From NCBI GenBank assembly GCA_007050995.1, contig VJOU01000008.1, positions 62,001-126,000 on the forward strand: a stretch of DNA of 64,000 nucleotides, written 5' to 3'. The notes under the pieces are model-generated. The model searched no databases, was not told the DNA's origin, and saw only the letters and a list, made by a program, of their open reading frames with translations. This stretch comes from Glycocaulis profundi (lineage in GTDB: Bacteria; Pseudomonadota; Alphaproteobacteria; Caulobacterales; Maricaulaceae). Positions within the stretch are counted from its first letter, which is position 1, and the number at the start of each line of letters is the position of its first letter. The position numbers and the translations under genes are program-made. Positions 37,803 through 47,344 of the stretch are shown here, in pieces.

Positions 37803-38443
37803 GGGGCCGCCGCGTCATCGTCACCTCTGGGCCGACCATCGAGCCCATCGACCCGGTGCGCTTCCTGTCCAACCGCTCCTCGGGGCGGCAGGGCCACGCC
37901 ATCGCGGCCGCCTTCGCCGCATTGGGCGCCGACGTGACGCTGGTCTCCGGCCCCGTGGCCATTCCCGATCCCGAGAGCGTGACGACCATCCATGTGGAGA
38001 CGGCGCTGGAGATGCTGGAGGCGGTGACCGCCGCCCTGCCCGCGGACGTGTTCGTGGGCGTGGCCGCGGTCGCCGACTGGCGGCCCGCCGAGGCCGCAGC
38101 GCAGAAGCTGAAAGGCGAGAAGGCGGCGATGGCCTCCCTGACGCTGACCGAGAACCCCGACATCCTGAAGACCGTGGCCAAGCTGGACCAGGGCCGCCCC
38201 GCGCTGGTGATCGGCTTCGCCGCCGAGACCCATGACGTGGAGCGCCACGCCCGGGAGAAGCTGGCGCGCAAAGGCTGCGACTGGATCGTGGCCAATGACG
38301 TGTCGGGCGACGCCATGGGCGGGGCTGACAATGCCGCCATGCTGATCGGACCGGACCGCGCCGAGCGCTGGCCGCGCGCGCCCAAGGCGGAGATCGCCCG
38401 GCGGCTGGCCGAGGCGGCGGACTTGGCGCTGGCCCGGTCCTGA
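37799..38443 (+). CDS. coaB: Phosphopantothenate-cysteine ligase domain as a separate protein
   Basis: 214 residues equal to the C-terminal half of CoaBC. It joins cysteine to phosphopantothenate with CTP. Seen: VTSGPTIEPIDPVRFLSNRSSGRQG, AAVADWRP and the catalytic lysine in KLKGEK. The GTG start overlaps the coaC stop (GTGA), in a frame shifted by -1 relative to coaC, so both proteins are probably made by coupled translation. The fused-protein linker of about ten residues is missing. A sequencing frameshift cannot be excluded but the neat stop-start overlap argues against it. Confidence 0.92.
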   Translation: MRGRRVIVTSGPTIEPIDPVRFLSNRSSGRQGHAIAAAFAALGADVTLVSGPVAIPDPESVTTIHVETALEMLEAVTAALPADVFVGVAAVADWRPAEAAAQKLKGEKAAMASLTLTENPDILKTVAKLDQGRPALVIGFAAETHDVERHAREKLARKGCDWIVANDVSGDAMGGADNAAMLIGPDRAERWPRAPKAEIARRLAEAADLALARS

Positions 38444-38490
38444 GGCTAGGCTCCCGGGCGTTGTTTCAAACCTTCCAAGGGAGCCTTGCA

Positions 38491-38940
38491 ATGAAAGCTG
38501 TTCTCGCCGCCGCCGGAGCGGCCCTGTTCGCCGCCGGCGCCGCCCAGGCCCAGTGCTACGCCGCTTTCGCCGAGGAGGGCCGCGCGCCTGAACTGGTCGA
38601 GGGCTACAGCCTGAGCGAGACCGCCGCCGCGCCGGGCCCCATCGCCCGCCCGCCCGTGCCCGAGGACGCCGCCGCCCTTCTGTGCGAGCGCGAGACGGTC
38701 GTGCCCGACGCGAACGACTTCAAGATCCTCCACCACGGCCTGCCGCTCTACATCCAGGACGACGACACGCTCGTGGCGCTGGGGTTCTCCGAGGGTCAGT
38801 ACACGGTCACCGTGCCGCAAGGGGCCATCAACGATGACGAGCGCGAGGCCATCTTCGACGCGCTGCGCGGCTTCAACGACGGCGAAGCGGAGCTGGCCCG
38901 CTGGATGGAAGAGAATCCCGACGCCGCGCCTCAGCGCTGA
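38491..38940 (+). CDS. Small secreted protein of unknown function
   Basis: 149 residues from ATG 38491 with AAGGGAG upstream. The signal peptide cleaves near AAQAQC (residue 21), leaving a mature acidic protein with two cysteines (CYAAF and LLCERE), possibly a disulphide. No recognised domain. The end (ARWMEENPDAAPQR) is charged. It lies between coaB and dut in the same direction, with 47 bp and 64 bp gaps. Confidence 0.75.
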   Translation: MKAVLAAAGAALFAAGAAQAQCYAAFAEEGRAPELVEGYSLSETAAAPGPIARPPVPEDAAALLCERETVVPDANDFKILHHGLPLYIQDDDTLVALGFSEGQYTVTVPQGAINDDEREAIFDALRGFNDGEAELARWMEENPDAAPQR

Positions 38941-39004
38941 CGCGCCCGACCGAAGCGCGCTATAGCCGGGCCTGGCGATTCATTTTCCAGGCAGGGAGGC
39001 GCGC

Positions 39005-39454
39005 ATGGTCGCGGTGAAGGTCAGACGGCTGGCGCATTTTCAGGGGCTCGAACTGCCCCGTTACCAGACCACGGGCTCGGCGGGCATGGACCTGCCCGCC
39101 GCCCTGCCCGAGGACGAGCCGGTCACGCTGCGGCACGGGGAATGGCAGCTCATCCCCACCGGACTGGCCATCGCCCTGCCCGAAGACCATGAAGCCCAGA
39201 TCCGGCCCCGCTCGGGGCTGGCGGCGAAGTTCGGCGTCTCGCTGGTCAACACGCCGGGCACGGTGGACGCGGACTATCGCGGCGAGATCAGGGTCAACGT
39301 GATCAATCACGGTCTGGACCCCTTCACCATCCGCCGCGGCGACCGCATCGCCCAGATGGTGATCGCCCCGGTCACCCAGGCGAGGTGGGAGGAGGTCGAC
39401 GACCTCGAAGCGACCGCCCGCGGCGAGGGCGGGTTCGGCTCCACGGGGCGCTGA
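39005..39454 (+). CDS. dut: Deoxyuridine 5'-triphosphate nucleotidohydrolase
   Basis: 149 residues, trimeric dUTPase family. It splits dUTP to dUMP and PPi, keeping uracil out of DNA and feeding dTMP synthesis. All five motifs are recognisable: [42 protein letters not shown] and the Gly-rich tail [11 protein letters not shown]. Length is standard. It closes the ubi-coa-dut group; the next genes belong to the rbfA-pnp cluster. Confidence 0.97.
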   Translation: MVAVKVRRLAHFQGLELPRYQTTGSAGMDLPAALPEDEPVTLRHGEWQLIPTGLAIALPEDHEAQIRPRSGLAAKFGVSLVNTPGTVDADYRGEIRVNVINHGLDPFTIRRGDRIAQMVIAPVTQARWEEVDDLEATARGEGGFGSTGR

Positions 39455-39561
39455 TCCGGGGCCGTCCTCCTCCCCTTGCGCGCGGACCCCGCAGGGCGTA
39501 GACCGGGCCGCCCAATGGCTCCCCCGGTTCGATCCCGGGCCCGCCGGAAGAGAGGCATCCC

Positions 39562-39942
39562 ATGAAGGCGCAAACCCAACGCCAGCTGCGCGCGGGCGAG
39601 CTCGTCCGCCGCGCCGTGGCCGACATCATCGCCGAAGGCCATCTGCACGACCCGCATCTGAAGGGCGTGTCGGTGACCATCACCGAGGCGCGCGTGTCGC
39701 CCGACCTGCGCCACGCCACCTGCTTCATCGCCGCGCTGGGCCGGGGCGACGTGGACAAGGTCGCCGACGCGCTCAATCACGCCTCGGGCTTCCTGCAGAA
39801 GGAGCTGGGCCGTCAGATCGAGATGAAGTTCACGCCGAAACTGCGCTTCACGCCCGATGACAGCTTCGACGCCGCCGCCAAGGTGGACGACGTGCTGGCC
39901 CGCCCCTCGGTCCGCCGCGATCTCGATCACGGAGACGACTAG
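39562..39942 (+). CDS. rbfA: 30S ribosome-binding factor A
   Basis: 126 residues with the KH-like RbfA fold, needed for 16S rRNA 5' end maturation and cold growth. [23 protein letters not shown] and [20 protein letters not shown] are conserved; so is [14 protein letters not shown] near the end. Start ATG 39562 has AGAGAGG upstream. The usual upstream partners nusA and infB are not present; dut precedes it instead. truB begins two bases after its stop. Confidence 0.95.
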   Translation: MKAQTQRQLRAGELVRRAVADIIAEGHLHDPHLKGVSVTITEARVSPDLRHATCFIAALGRGDVDKVADALNHASGFLQKELGRQIEMKFTPKLRFTPDDSFDAAAKVDDVLARPSVRRDLDHGDD

Positions 39943-39944
39943 GC

Positions 39945-40898
39945 ATGGGCCGCAGGAAGAAGGGCGAGAAGGTCCACGGCTGGATCATCCTCGACAAGCC
40001 CGCCGACATCACCTCCACGCAAGGCGTGGGCAAGGTGCGCTGGCTGTTCAACGCCCAGAAGGCGGGCCATGCGGGCACGCTCGACCCGCTGGCGACCGGC
40101 GTGCTGCCCATCGCTCTGGGGGAGGCGACCAAGACCGTGCCCTTCGCCCAGGACGGGGCGAAGACCTATCGCTTCACCATCCGCTGGGGCCAGTCCACCG
40201 CCACGCTGGACGCCGAAGGCGACGTGACCGGCGAGAGCGATGTCCGCCCCGCCCGGGAGGCCATCGAGGCGGCGCTGCCGGACTTCACCGGCGAGATCGA
40301 GCAGGTCCCGCCCGCCTTTTCCGCCATCAAGGTCGATGGCGAGCGCGCCTATGATCTGGCGCGCGCAGGCGAGACGGTGGAACTCAAGGCCCGGACCATC
40401 CGGGTCGATCACCTCAAACTCCTCGACACGCCCAGCCCCGATCTGGCCGTGCTGGAGATGGGCTGCGGCAAGGGCACCTATGTGCGCGCGGTCGCCCGGG
40501 ATCTGGCCGCCGCGCTGGGCGCGGAAGGCCATGTCGCCGCGCTCAGGCGCACGCGCGTCGGCCCGTTCACGGCGTCCGGCGCGATCACGCTCGATGCCCT
40601 CGAAGCGCTGGCCGAAGAGGGCCGCATTCACGAGGCGCTGCAGCCGGTCGAGGCGGCGCTGGCCGATCTGCCCGTGCATGATCTGGCCGGCGACGAGCCC
40701 GCCCAGATGCGTCAGGGCCGCGCGGTGATCGCCCTGCCCCGGGCGGTGGAGACCCTGCGCGCGCAGAGGCGGGAACGCGAGATCGCGGGGCGCGACTGCT
40801 CGCGCTCGGTGCTGGCCATGGACGAGGGCCGCCCGGTGGCCATCGCCGACCTGCAGGCGGGCAAGCTCGCGCCCTGGCGGGTGTTCAATTTCGACTGA
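39945..40898 (+). CDS. truB: tRNA pseudouridine-55 synthase
   Basis: 317 residues. It converts U55 of the T loop to pseudouridine. Catalytic Asp lies in [27 protein letters not shown] and [28 protein letters not shown] are TruB signatures, and a PUA-like C-terminus follows. ATG 39945 is only two bases after rbfA, so the two are co-translated. The tail ([21 protein letters not shown]) is a short PUA domain. Confidence 0.96.
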   Translation: MGRRKKGEKVHGWIILDKPADITSTQGVGKVRWLFNAQKAGHAGTLDPLATGVLPIALGEATKTVPFAQDGAKTYRFTIRWGQSTATLDAEGDVTGESDVRPAREAIEAALPDFTGEIEQVPPAFSAIKVDGERAYDLARAGETVELKARTIRVDHLKLLDTPSPDLAVLEMGCGKGTYVRAVARDLAAALGAEGHVAALRRTRVGPFTASGAITLDALEALAEEGRIHEALQPVEAALADLPVHDLAGDEPAQMRQGRAVIALPRAVETLRAQRREREIAGRDCSRSVLAMDEGRPVAIADLQAGKLAPWRVFNFD

Positions 40899-41043
40899 CG
40901 GGACGGGCCGGGAGCCCGCCCGCGGATTGCGGCCCCGGCTTGCTTTCGCCACGCTTTGCCGTCATAAGCGCGGCCACAACTGACACGACCCTGCTGGACG
41001 GCGTCCCGGCAGGGCCGTTATGGCCGACGCCGAGGAGATGAGA

Positions 41044-41313
41044 ATGTCCATCACTGCCGAGCGCAAAGCCGCGCTCATCAAGGAAAACGCCCGGGGCGAA
41101 GGCGACACCGGTTCTCCGGAAGTCCAGATCGCCGTTCTGACCGAGCGTATCGCCAACCTCACCGGCCACTTCAAGACCCACAAGAAGGACAACCATTCCC
41201 GCCGTGGGCTCCTGAAACTGGTCTCGCAGCGCCGCCGTCTTCTCGATTACCTGGCCAAGATCGACCGTGATCGCTACCAGGCCATCATCGCGAAGCTGGG
41301 GCTGCGCCGCTAG
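41044..41313 (+). CDS. rpsO: 30S ribosomal protein S15
   Basis: 89 residues, exact S15 length, from ATG 41044 with GAGGAG upstream; the frame could start at 41020 but that adds a non-conserved leader. S15 binds the 16S three-way junction and in many bacteria represses its own translation. The signature [21 protein letters not shown] and the end [12 protein letters not shown] are intact. It is followed by an intrinsic terminator and then pnp, the standard rpsO-pnp arrangement. Confidence 0.97.
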   Translation: MSITAERKAALIKENARGEGDTGSPEVQIAVLTERIANLTGHFKTHKKDNHSRRGLLKLVSQRRRLLDYLAKIDRDRYQAIIAKLGLRR

Positions 41314-41323
41314 GCCTCCCAAG

Positions 41324-41350
41324 AACGCCGGCCATGATGGCCGGCGTTTT
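41324..41350 (+). terminator. Intrinsic terminator after rpsO
   Basis: A perfect 10-bp stem (41324-41333 with 41339-41348) around a 5-base loop, with four T residues counting the stem end, 10 bp past the rpsO stop. In E. coli a terminator here partly separates rpsO from pnp. Confidence 0.8.
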
Positions 41351-41397
41351 CCATTCAGGCCCCGATAGGCGGGGCCTGTACGCACGCACGAGAGAAC

Positions 41398-43518
41398 ATG
41401 TTCGATATTCAGAAAGTGACCATCGACTGGGCGGGACGTCCGCTCACCATCGAAACCGGGCGCATGGCGCGCCAAGCCGACGGGGCCGTCCTCGTCACCT
41501 ACGGCGAGACCACCGTTCTCGCCACCGCCGTCGCGGTGAAGCAGGCCAAGGAAGGCCAGGACTTCTTCCCGCTGACGGTCAACTACCAGGAAAAATACTT
41601 CGCGGCCGGCAAGATCCCCGGCGGCTTCTTCAAGCGCGAAGGCCGTCCCACCGAGAAAGAGACGCTGACCTCGCGCCTCATCGACCGGCCGATCCGCCCG
41701 CTCTTCCCCAAGGGCTTCAAGAATGAAGTCCAGGTGATGATCACCGTGCTGTCGCACGACATGGAGAACGATCCCGACGTCGTCGGCATGATCGGCGCCT
41801 CCGCCGCCCTGGTGCTGTCCGGCGCGCCCTTCCTGGGCCCGATCGGCGCGGCCCGCATCGGCTATATCGACGGCGAATACGTGGTGAACCCCACCGAGGT
41901 CGAGAAGGAAGACTCCGATCTCGACCTGGTCGTGGCGGGCACCGCGGACGCGGTCATGATGGTGGAATCGGAAGCCAAGGAGCTGTCCGAGGAGGTCATG
42001 CTGAACGCCGTGATGAAGGCGCACGAGGCGTTCCAGCCCGTGATCGACGCCATCATCGACCTGGCCGAGAAAGCCGCCAAGGAGCCCTGGGACTACGAGC
42101 CCGAGGACACCTCCGCCATCGAGAAGCAGGTCCGCGACCTGGTCGGCGCCGACATCGAGGCGGCCTACAAGATCCGTCAGAAGTCCGAGCGCTACGCTGC
42201 GGTCGACGCGGCCAAGCAGAAGGCCGTCGCGGCCTTCGCCCAGACCGAGGAGCGTCCTGACGGCGTGCCCGCCGCCAAGCTGAAAGGCGTCCTGAAGGAC
42301 GTCGAGGCTTCGGTGGTCCGTGGCGGCATCATCAAGACCGGCACCCGCATCGACGGGCGCAAGCTCGACGACGTGCGCGCCATCGTGTCTGAAGCCGGCG
42401 TCCTGCCGCGCACCCACGGCTCGGCCCTGTTCACCCGCGGCGAGACCCAGGCTCTGGTCGTCGCCACGCTGGGCACCGGCGAAGACGAGCAGATGATCGA
42501 CGACCTGACCGGGACGTACAAGGAGCGCTTCATGCTCCATTACAACTTCCCGCCCTACTCGGTCGGCGAGACCTCCTTCCGGCTGGCGCCGGGCCGCCGC
42601 GAGATCGGCCACGGCAAGCTGGCCTGGCGGGCCATGCGCGCCGTCCTGCCGACCGCCGAGGACTTCCCCTACACCGTGCGTCTGGTGTCGGAGATCACCG
42701 AGTCCAACGGCTCGTCCTCGATGGCGACCGTGTGCGGCGCCTCGCTGGCCCTGATGGACGCGGGCGTGCCGATCGCGCGCCCCGTCTCGGGCATCGCCAT
42801 GGGCCTGATCAAGGATCCTGAAGGCCTCGCCGTCCTGTCCGACATCCTGGGCGATGAAGATCACCTGGGCGACATGGACTTCAAGGTGGCCGGCACCGAG
42901 AAGGGGGTCACCTCCCTTCAGATGGACATCAAGATCGCCGGGATCACCAAGGACATCATGGAGACCGCGCTCGAGCAGGCCCATCGCGGCCGGGCGCACA
43001 TCCTGGCCGAGATGAACAAGGCCCTGACCGGCGCCCGCGAGGAAGTCGGCCAGTACGCCCCGCGCATCGAGACCATGAAGATCCCCACCGACAAGATCCG
43101 CGACGTGATCGGCACCGGCGGCAAGATCATCCGCGAGATCGTGGAGAAGACCGGCGCGAAGGTGAACGTGGAAGACGACGGCACCATCAAGATCGCCTCG
43201 TCGGACGCGGAGTCCATCAAGGCCGCCCGCGACTGGATCCACTCCCTGACGGCGGAGCCCGAAGAGGGGATGATCTACAAGGGCAAGGTCGTCAAAGTCA
43301 TGGACTTCGGCGCCTTCGTGAACTTCTTCGGTCCCAAGGACGGTCTGGTTCACGTCTCCCAGCTCAAGGCCGAGCGGGTCAACCACCCCGGCGACATCCT
43401 CAAGGAAGGCGACCAGGTCTGGGTCAAGCTCCTGGGCTTCGACGACCGCGGCAAGGTCCGCCTGTCGATGAAGGTCGTCGATCAGGAGACCGGCAAGGAG
43501 ATCGAGGAAGACGCGTAA
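41398..43518 (+). CDS. pnp: Polyribonucleotide nucleotidyltransferase (PNPase)
   Basis: 706 residues. It degrades RNA 3' to 5' with phosphate and is part of the degradosome. Two RNase PH domains flank an all-helical linker; the core [29 protein letters not shown] is intact, as is the second-domain [20 protein letters not shown] domain follows ([23 protein letters not shown]), then an S1 domain ([21 protein letters not shown]). The end is short and acidic. A strong terminator follows 30 bp later. Confidence 0.98.
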   Translation: MFDIQKVTIDWAGRPLTIETGRMARQADGAVLVTYGETTVLATAVAVKQAKEGQDFFPLTVNYQEKYFAAGKIPGGFFKREGRPTEKETLTSRLIDRPIRPLFPKGFKNEVQVMITVLSHDMENDPDVVGMIGASAALVLSGAPFLGPIGAARIGYIDGEYVVNPTEVEKEDSDLDLVVAGTADAVMMVESEAKELSEEVMLNAVMKAHEAFQPVIDAIIDLAEKAAKEPWDYEPEDTSAIEKQVRDLVGADIEAAYKIRQKSERYAAVDAAKQKAVAAFAQTEERPDGVPAAKLKGVLKDVEASVVRGGIIKTGTRIDGRKLDDVRAIVSEAGVLPRTHGSALFTRGETQALVVATLGTGEDEQMIDDLTGTYKERFMLHYNFPPYSVGETSFRLAPGRREIGHGKLAWRAMRAVLPTAEDFPYTVRLVSEITESNGSSSMATVCGASLALMDAGVPIARPVSGIAMGLIKDPEGLAVLSDILGDEDHLGDMDFKVAGTEKGVTSLQMDIKIAGITKDIMETALEQAHRGRAHILAEMNKALTGAREEVGQYAPRIETMKIPTDKIRDVIGTGGKIIREIVEKTGAKVNVEDDGTIKIASSDAESIKAARDWIHSLTAEPEEGMIYKGKVVKVMDFGAFVNFFGPKDGLVHVSQLKAERVNHPGDILKEGDQVWVKLLGFDDRGKVRLSMKVVDQETGKEIEEDA

Positions 43519-43548
43519 GCGTCCGCCTCCATCGCCTGACGTTCCGAG

Positions 43549-43578
43549 AAACCCCCGGCGGAAACGCCGGGGGTTTTT
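43549..43578 (+). terminator. Strong intrinsic terminator after pnp
   Basis: A 9-bp GC stem (43552-43560 with 43565-43573) capped by a GAAA tetraloop, flanked by AAA and followed by five T residues (43574-43578). Confidence 0.93.
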
Positions 43579-43690
43579 CTGTCCAAGGTTTCATCCGCCC
43601 GCCCTTGCCCGTCCCGCCCGCCGGGGCCATCGTGCTCCGATCAAAGAAGAATCGGGCCCGACGGGCCGCCGATGGACGGGGACGACAGCC

Positions 43691-45565
43691 ATGAAACTCA
43701 GCCCAAGCCTTCTCGCCGGGGCCGCCAGTCTCGCCCTTCTGGGCGCGCCCGCGCCCGCTCTCGCGCTTCAGGAGGAGCCGCCCGCGGTGGCCGCGGAGGC
43801 CGGTTCGGAAGCGCGTGCGGCGTTCGACGCCATGATCGACGAGATCACGATGCGCTTCTTCCGCGAGGCGCCCGAATTCGCCACCGCGCTGGGCCTGCCC
43901 GAAGAGATCGCGGGCGAGGGCTACAACGCCCGCCTGTCCGAAGCCGGACCCGAGGCGGACGCGCGCCATCGCCTGCAGGCGCGCGAGCTTCTGGCGGAGC
44001 TGGACGCGGTGGACGCCGAGGCGCTGGACCATCAGCGCCAGCTGACCCTGCGCATCCTGCGCGATCAGGTCGAGGCGGCGGTTCAGGCCGCCGACGCCGC
44101 GCCCTACGGCGCGGGCGCGCCCATCGGCTTCACGCCCTACCCGGTCACCCAGCTCTCCGGCCCGCACATCAGCCTGCCCAACCTGATGCAGGCCCAGCAG
44201 GACGTCACCGACGCCCAGAGCGCGGACGATTATCTGTCTCGCCTGGACCAGTACGGCCGCCTGTTCGACCAGACCATCGCCCACGTCCAGCGCGACGCCG
44301 AAGCGGGGGTGACGCCGCCCACCTTCGCCATCGAGAAGGCCATCGGGGTGATCGAGTCCTTCATCGAGCCCGCGCCCACCGAGAACGTGCTCTACACCAG
44401 CTTCGCCGAGAAGCTGGAGACGGCGGATGTGGAGGACGCCGAGGACTATCTCGCCCGCGCCGAAGAGGCGGTCTCCGGCACGGTCTATCCCGCCTATGAG
44501 CGTCTGGCCGAGGCCATGCGCGGCCTGCTGGACCAGTCCGAAGACGTCGCGGGCGTGCACCGCCTGCCGGACGGCGCGGCGCTGTACGAGGCGATGATCC
44601 GCATCAACGTGGACAATCCCGACTGGACCGCCGAACAGATTCATCAGACCGGGCTGGACGAGGTCGAGCGCATCCATGCGGAGATGGAACCGCTCTTCGC
44701 CGAGCTGGGCCTGACCGAGGGCACGATCGGCGAGCGCATCGCGCAGTTCTCCGCCGACGAGCAGTATCTGTATCCGAACACGGACGAGGGCCGGGAGCAG
44801 CTTCTGGCCGATCTGAACGACCAGATGGCGGAGATTGAGCCGCTCCTGCCCCAGTGGTTCGCCACCATCCCGCCCCAGCCGGTCGAGGTGCGCCGGGTGC
44901 CCGAATTCTCCGAAGCCAGCGCGCCGGGCGGGTATTACAACCTGCCCTCGCTCGATGGCTCGCGGCCGGGGATCTACTGGATCAATCTGCGCGACACGGC
45001 GATCTGGCCGTCCTGGTCGCTCAAGACCCTGACCTATCACGAGGCCAATCCGGGCCACCATTTCCAGCTCTCCATCAACCTGGCCAACGAGGACACGCCG
45101 CTGCTGCGCAAGCTGACGGCGTCCACCAACGCCTTTGCTGAGGGCTGGGCGCTCTATTCGGAACTGCTGGCCGAGGAGATGGGGCTGTATGAAGACGATC
45201 CGGCGGGCAATATCGGCCGTCTGCAGGCCGAGCTGTTCCGCGCGGTCCGGCTGGTGGTGGACACCGGCATGCACGCGATGGAATGGAGCCGCGAGGACGC
45301 CATCGAATACATGGTGGACAATGGCGGGGTGACCGACCGCTCCGACGCCGTGGTCGAGATCGAGCGCTATGCGGTCTGGCCGGGCCAGGCGCTGGGCTAC
45401 AAGATGGGCATGATCCAGATGGTGGCCCTGCGCGAGCGCGCCGAAGCCGAGCTGGGCGACGCCTTCGACATCCGCGAATTCCACGACGCTCTGCTGGTGG
45501 ACGGCGGGATGCCGATGACCGTCATGGACGTCGAGATCGAGCGCTGGATCGACGAGCGGCGGTAG
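43691..45565 (+). CDS. DUF885 family metallopeptidase-like secreted protein
   Basis: 624 residues with a signal peptide ending near ALALQEEP (residue 26). The family hallmark is a zinc-type HExxxGHH at residue 450 onwards (TYHEANPGHHFQLS) and EGWALYSE about 40 residues later, which supplies the third ligand as in gluzincins. The rest is helical, with an acidic surface. DUF885 proteins are presumed carboxypeptidase/oligopeptidase-like enzymes; substrate unknown. It follows pnp's terminator with 112 bp, so it has its own promoter. The start ATG 43691 has GGGGACGACAGCC before it, a weak site. Confidence 0.85.
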   Translation: MKLSPSLLAGAASLALLGAPAPALALQEEPPAVAAEAGSEARAAFDAMIDEITMRFFREAPEFATALGLPEEIAGEGYNARLSEAGPEADARHRLQARELLAELDAVDAEALDHQRQLTLRILRDQVEAAVQAADAAPYGAGAPIGFTPYPVTQLSGPHISLPNLMQAQQDVTDAQSADDYLSRLDQYGRLFDQTIAHVQRDAEAGVTPPTFAIEKAIGVIESFIEPAPTENVLYTSFAEKLETADVEDAEDYLARAEEAVSGTVYPAYERLAEAMRGLLDQSEDVAGVHRLPDGAALYEAMIRINVDNPDWTAEQIHQTGLDEVERIHAEMEPLFAELGLTEGTIGERIAQFSADEQYLYPNTDEGREQLLADLNDQMAEIEPLLPQWFATIPPQPVEVRRVPEFSEASAPGGYYNLPSLDGSRPGIYWINLRDTAIWPSWSLKTLTYHEANPGHHFQLSINLANEDTPLLRKLTASTNAFAEGWALYSELLAEEMGLYEDDPAGNIGRLQAELFRAVRLVVDTGMHAMEWSREDAIEYMVDNGGVTDRSDAVVEIERYAVWPGQALGYKMGMIQMVALRERAEAELGDAFDIREFHDALLVDGGMPMTVMDVEIERWIDERR

Positions 45566-45575
45566 GGTTTTTCAT

Positions 45576-45658
45576 CCGGGGTCCCCGTGAAAACGGGGAC
45601 CCAGAGTCCCGCCATCGCCCTTCGATCCCTGGATCCCCGGTCAAGCCGGGGACCCCGG
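45576..45658. repeat. Nested palindromic intergenic element
   Basis: A 12-bp inverted pair (45576-45587 with 45647-45658) encloses two hairpins: a 10-bp stem with GAAA loop (45579-45588 with 45593-45602), and a 6-bp stem (45635-45640 with 45646-45651) with loop TCAAG. Related CCCCGG-TCAAG-CCGGGG palindromes are frequent intergenic repeats in alphaproteobacteria. It lies between two convergent genes, where it could stop transcription from both sides. Confidence 0.7.
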
Positions 45659-45693
45659 AGAGGCCGTTAACATCTGACGCCATAGAGAGCCTC

Positions 45694-46662
45694 TCACTCC
45701 CCCGCCATCTCCGCGCGGATCCGCATCGCCGTGGCGGGGAAATCCGTGAACACGCCGTCCACGCCCAGCGCGTACAGATGGCGCAGCTCGTCGTCGGAGG
45801 TCTCTCCGGCGGCCGGTTCGCGGTCGTCGCGGTGGGTCCAGGCGTGGACCTCCAGCCCCAGCGCGTGGGCGGCCTCGACCACGCCGGTGCTCGATCCGTC
45901 CGGGTTCAGCAGCAGGCCCTTGTACGCGCCGTAGCCTGAGGCGAACCCGGCCACCTCATCAAGGCCCAGCCCGTTCATGTCCCCGCCCGGCTCGTCGCCA
46001 GAGTGCAGCATCACCGTCCTGACGGGGCTCGCCTCGGCGAGCCGCTGGAGGAAGGGGGCGTCGAAGGACTGGACGATGACCGGCGCCTCCGCCGCGTTCA
46101 GGCCGCGGGCGTCGAGGCTTTCGAGCAGGACCGGCAGGGGATCGAGACCGAAGGCGGCGTGCTCGGCGGGCAGCTTGATCTCCGGCTCGGTGGTGATGGC
46201 GCAGGCGCACTCGGCCTGAAGCTCGTCCACCAGATCGAGGAAGTCGTCGAAGGTCAGCACCGGATGGGCGTCGTCATGGCTGGAATCGCGGTCCTCGAAC
46301 ACCTGACGCGCCCTCAGGCTCTGCAGCTCTTCGGCGGTGAAGTCCATCACCCACCAGTCCTCCCGGCCCATCAGCGCGCGGCGGCGGTTGGCGAATTCGG
46401 GCCGGTGGGCGATGTCGGTGGAGGTGGACAGATACGGGTCGTGGCGCACGATCAGCGCGCCGTCAGAGGACATCATCAGATCGGGTTCGAGGATGTCTGC
46501 GCCCTGCTCGAAGGCGGCGCGGAAGGCGATTTCGGTGTGCTCGGGATAGGTCCCGCTCGCCCCGCGATGGGCGATGACCAGCGGCGGCTCTCCGCTCAGC
46601 GTGGGGAAGACCGCGTCCTGCGCGGCGAGCGACAGGGCGGCGGCGGACAGGATGGCGAGCAT
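45694..46662 (-). CDS. Glycerophosphodiester phosphodiesterase
   Basis: 322 residues with a signal peptide (cleavage near LSLAAQ). The GDPD domain motifs are HRGASGTYPEHT (catalytic His and Glu entrance) and the metal-binding EPDLMMSSDGALIVRHDP. The C-terminal HAWTHRDD and GVDGVFTDFP are typical of the TIM barrel. It frees glycerol-3-phosphate from phospholipid head groups in the periplasm, GlpQ-like. It converges with DUF885 across the palindromic element. Confidence 0.9.
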   Translation of the reverse strand: MLAILSAAALSLAAQDAVFPTLSGEPPLVIAHRGASGTYPEHTEIAFRAAFEQGADILEPDLMMSSDGALIVRHDPYLSTSTDIAHRPEFANRRRALMGREDWWVMDFTAEELQSLRARQVFEDRDSSHDDAHPVLTFDDFLDLVDELQAECACAITTEPEIKLPAEHAAFGLDPLPVLLESLDARGLNAAEAPVIVQSFDAPFLQRLAEASPVRTVMLHSGDEPGGDMNGLGLDEVAGFASGYGAYKGLLLNPDGSSTGVVEAAHALGLEVHAWTHRDDREPAAGETSDDELRHLYALGVDGVFTDFPATAMRIRAEMAGE

Positions 46663-46753
46663 GGCGGACCCTTCGGTGACGGCGTCCGCTTCAGGCTAGC
46701 GATGAAAGGCCAGTGATTTCAGTGAAATTTCAATGACGCGAGGCCACAGGCCC

Positions 46754-46906
46754 TCAGAGCATCATGGTGATGACGACCGCGGCGAGCATGGCGAACATCA
46801 GCGCCATGACCGACGCGGCGATGACGCCGGACCAGCTCAGCCCGGGCTCGACGTCCGCGTCCTCGATCAGGGCGATGGCCGCAGCCTCGTCGTCTTGGTA
46901 ACGCAT
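46754..46906 (-). CDS. 50-residue membrane protein
   Basis: A short leftward gene with a strong ribosome site (GGAGG seven bases before ATG 46906). The first 22 residues are acidic (RYQDDEAAAIALIEDADVEP), then one hydrophobic helix runs to the end (WSGVIAASVMALMFAMLAAVVITMML). The stop is TGA at 46754-46756. No family recognised. Its acidic leader followed by a terminal helix suggests a small inner-membrane accessory subunit, but no partner is visible. Confidence 0.65.
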   Translation of the reverse strand: MRYQDDEAAAIALIEDADVEPGLSWSGVIAASVMALMFAMLAAVVITMML

Positions 46907-46996
46907 TGTCCGCCTCCGGTGGAAATCCCCTGCCGGTTACAACACGCGCGACGCTGGATGGTTTCTCCCGCGGCAGGAGTTTCTCGCCGAACGCGA

Positions 46997-47203
46997 TCAG
47001 CCGCCGCGCGGGTTGATCCGGTCGTCGCGCCGCCCGCCCGGCTCGTTGGGCGCGCAGTGGGGCCAGCTCGCCTCCGCGGAGCTGCCGTCCGCGCAGATCG
47101 CGCTGCGCTGGGGCGTGGTCTCGCACGCGGCCAGGCCGAGCGCGGCGGCCAGGCTGGCGGCGGAGATGAGGGCGGCGGCGCGGCGGGACTCGAGACGGGG
47201 CAT
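46997..47203 (-). CDS. Small lipoprotein
   Basis: 68 residues with a convincing signal and lipobox (AALGLAAC, Cys27) and an AGGAG about 12 bases before ATG 47203. The mature part has two further cysteines and an Arg/Gly-rich end. It is likely an outer-membrane lipoprotein of unknown function. It lies leftward, divergent from the PBP gene, with 141 bp between. Confidence 0.65.
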   Translation of the reverse strand: MPRLESRRAAALISAASLAAALGLAACETTPQRSAICADGSSAEASWPHCAPNEPGGRRDDRINPRGG

Positions 47204-47344
47204 GGGGGCGAGCTCTCCTGATCGGGATCGGGGCCATGATCACAGCGCCCGCCTGCGGGCGCAACACCGGCCCGCTCATGGTTCACGAGGTCTTAACGCG
47301 GTCCGGGCCAGATGGGGGACCAGTTCTGATCACGGACCGATTCC

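Noticed and set aside
39455-39560. Possible tRNA gene
   Set aside because: The T-arm-like hairpin is good, but no matching acceptor stem or D arm was found and the anticodon-like loop lacks T33; the variable region would be one base.
45566-45693. Coding potential in the gap between DUF885 and GDPD genes
   Set aside because: The DNA is taken up by palindromes and no frame has a ribosome site.
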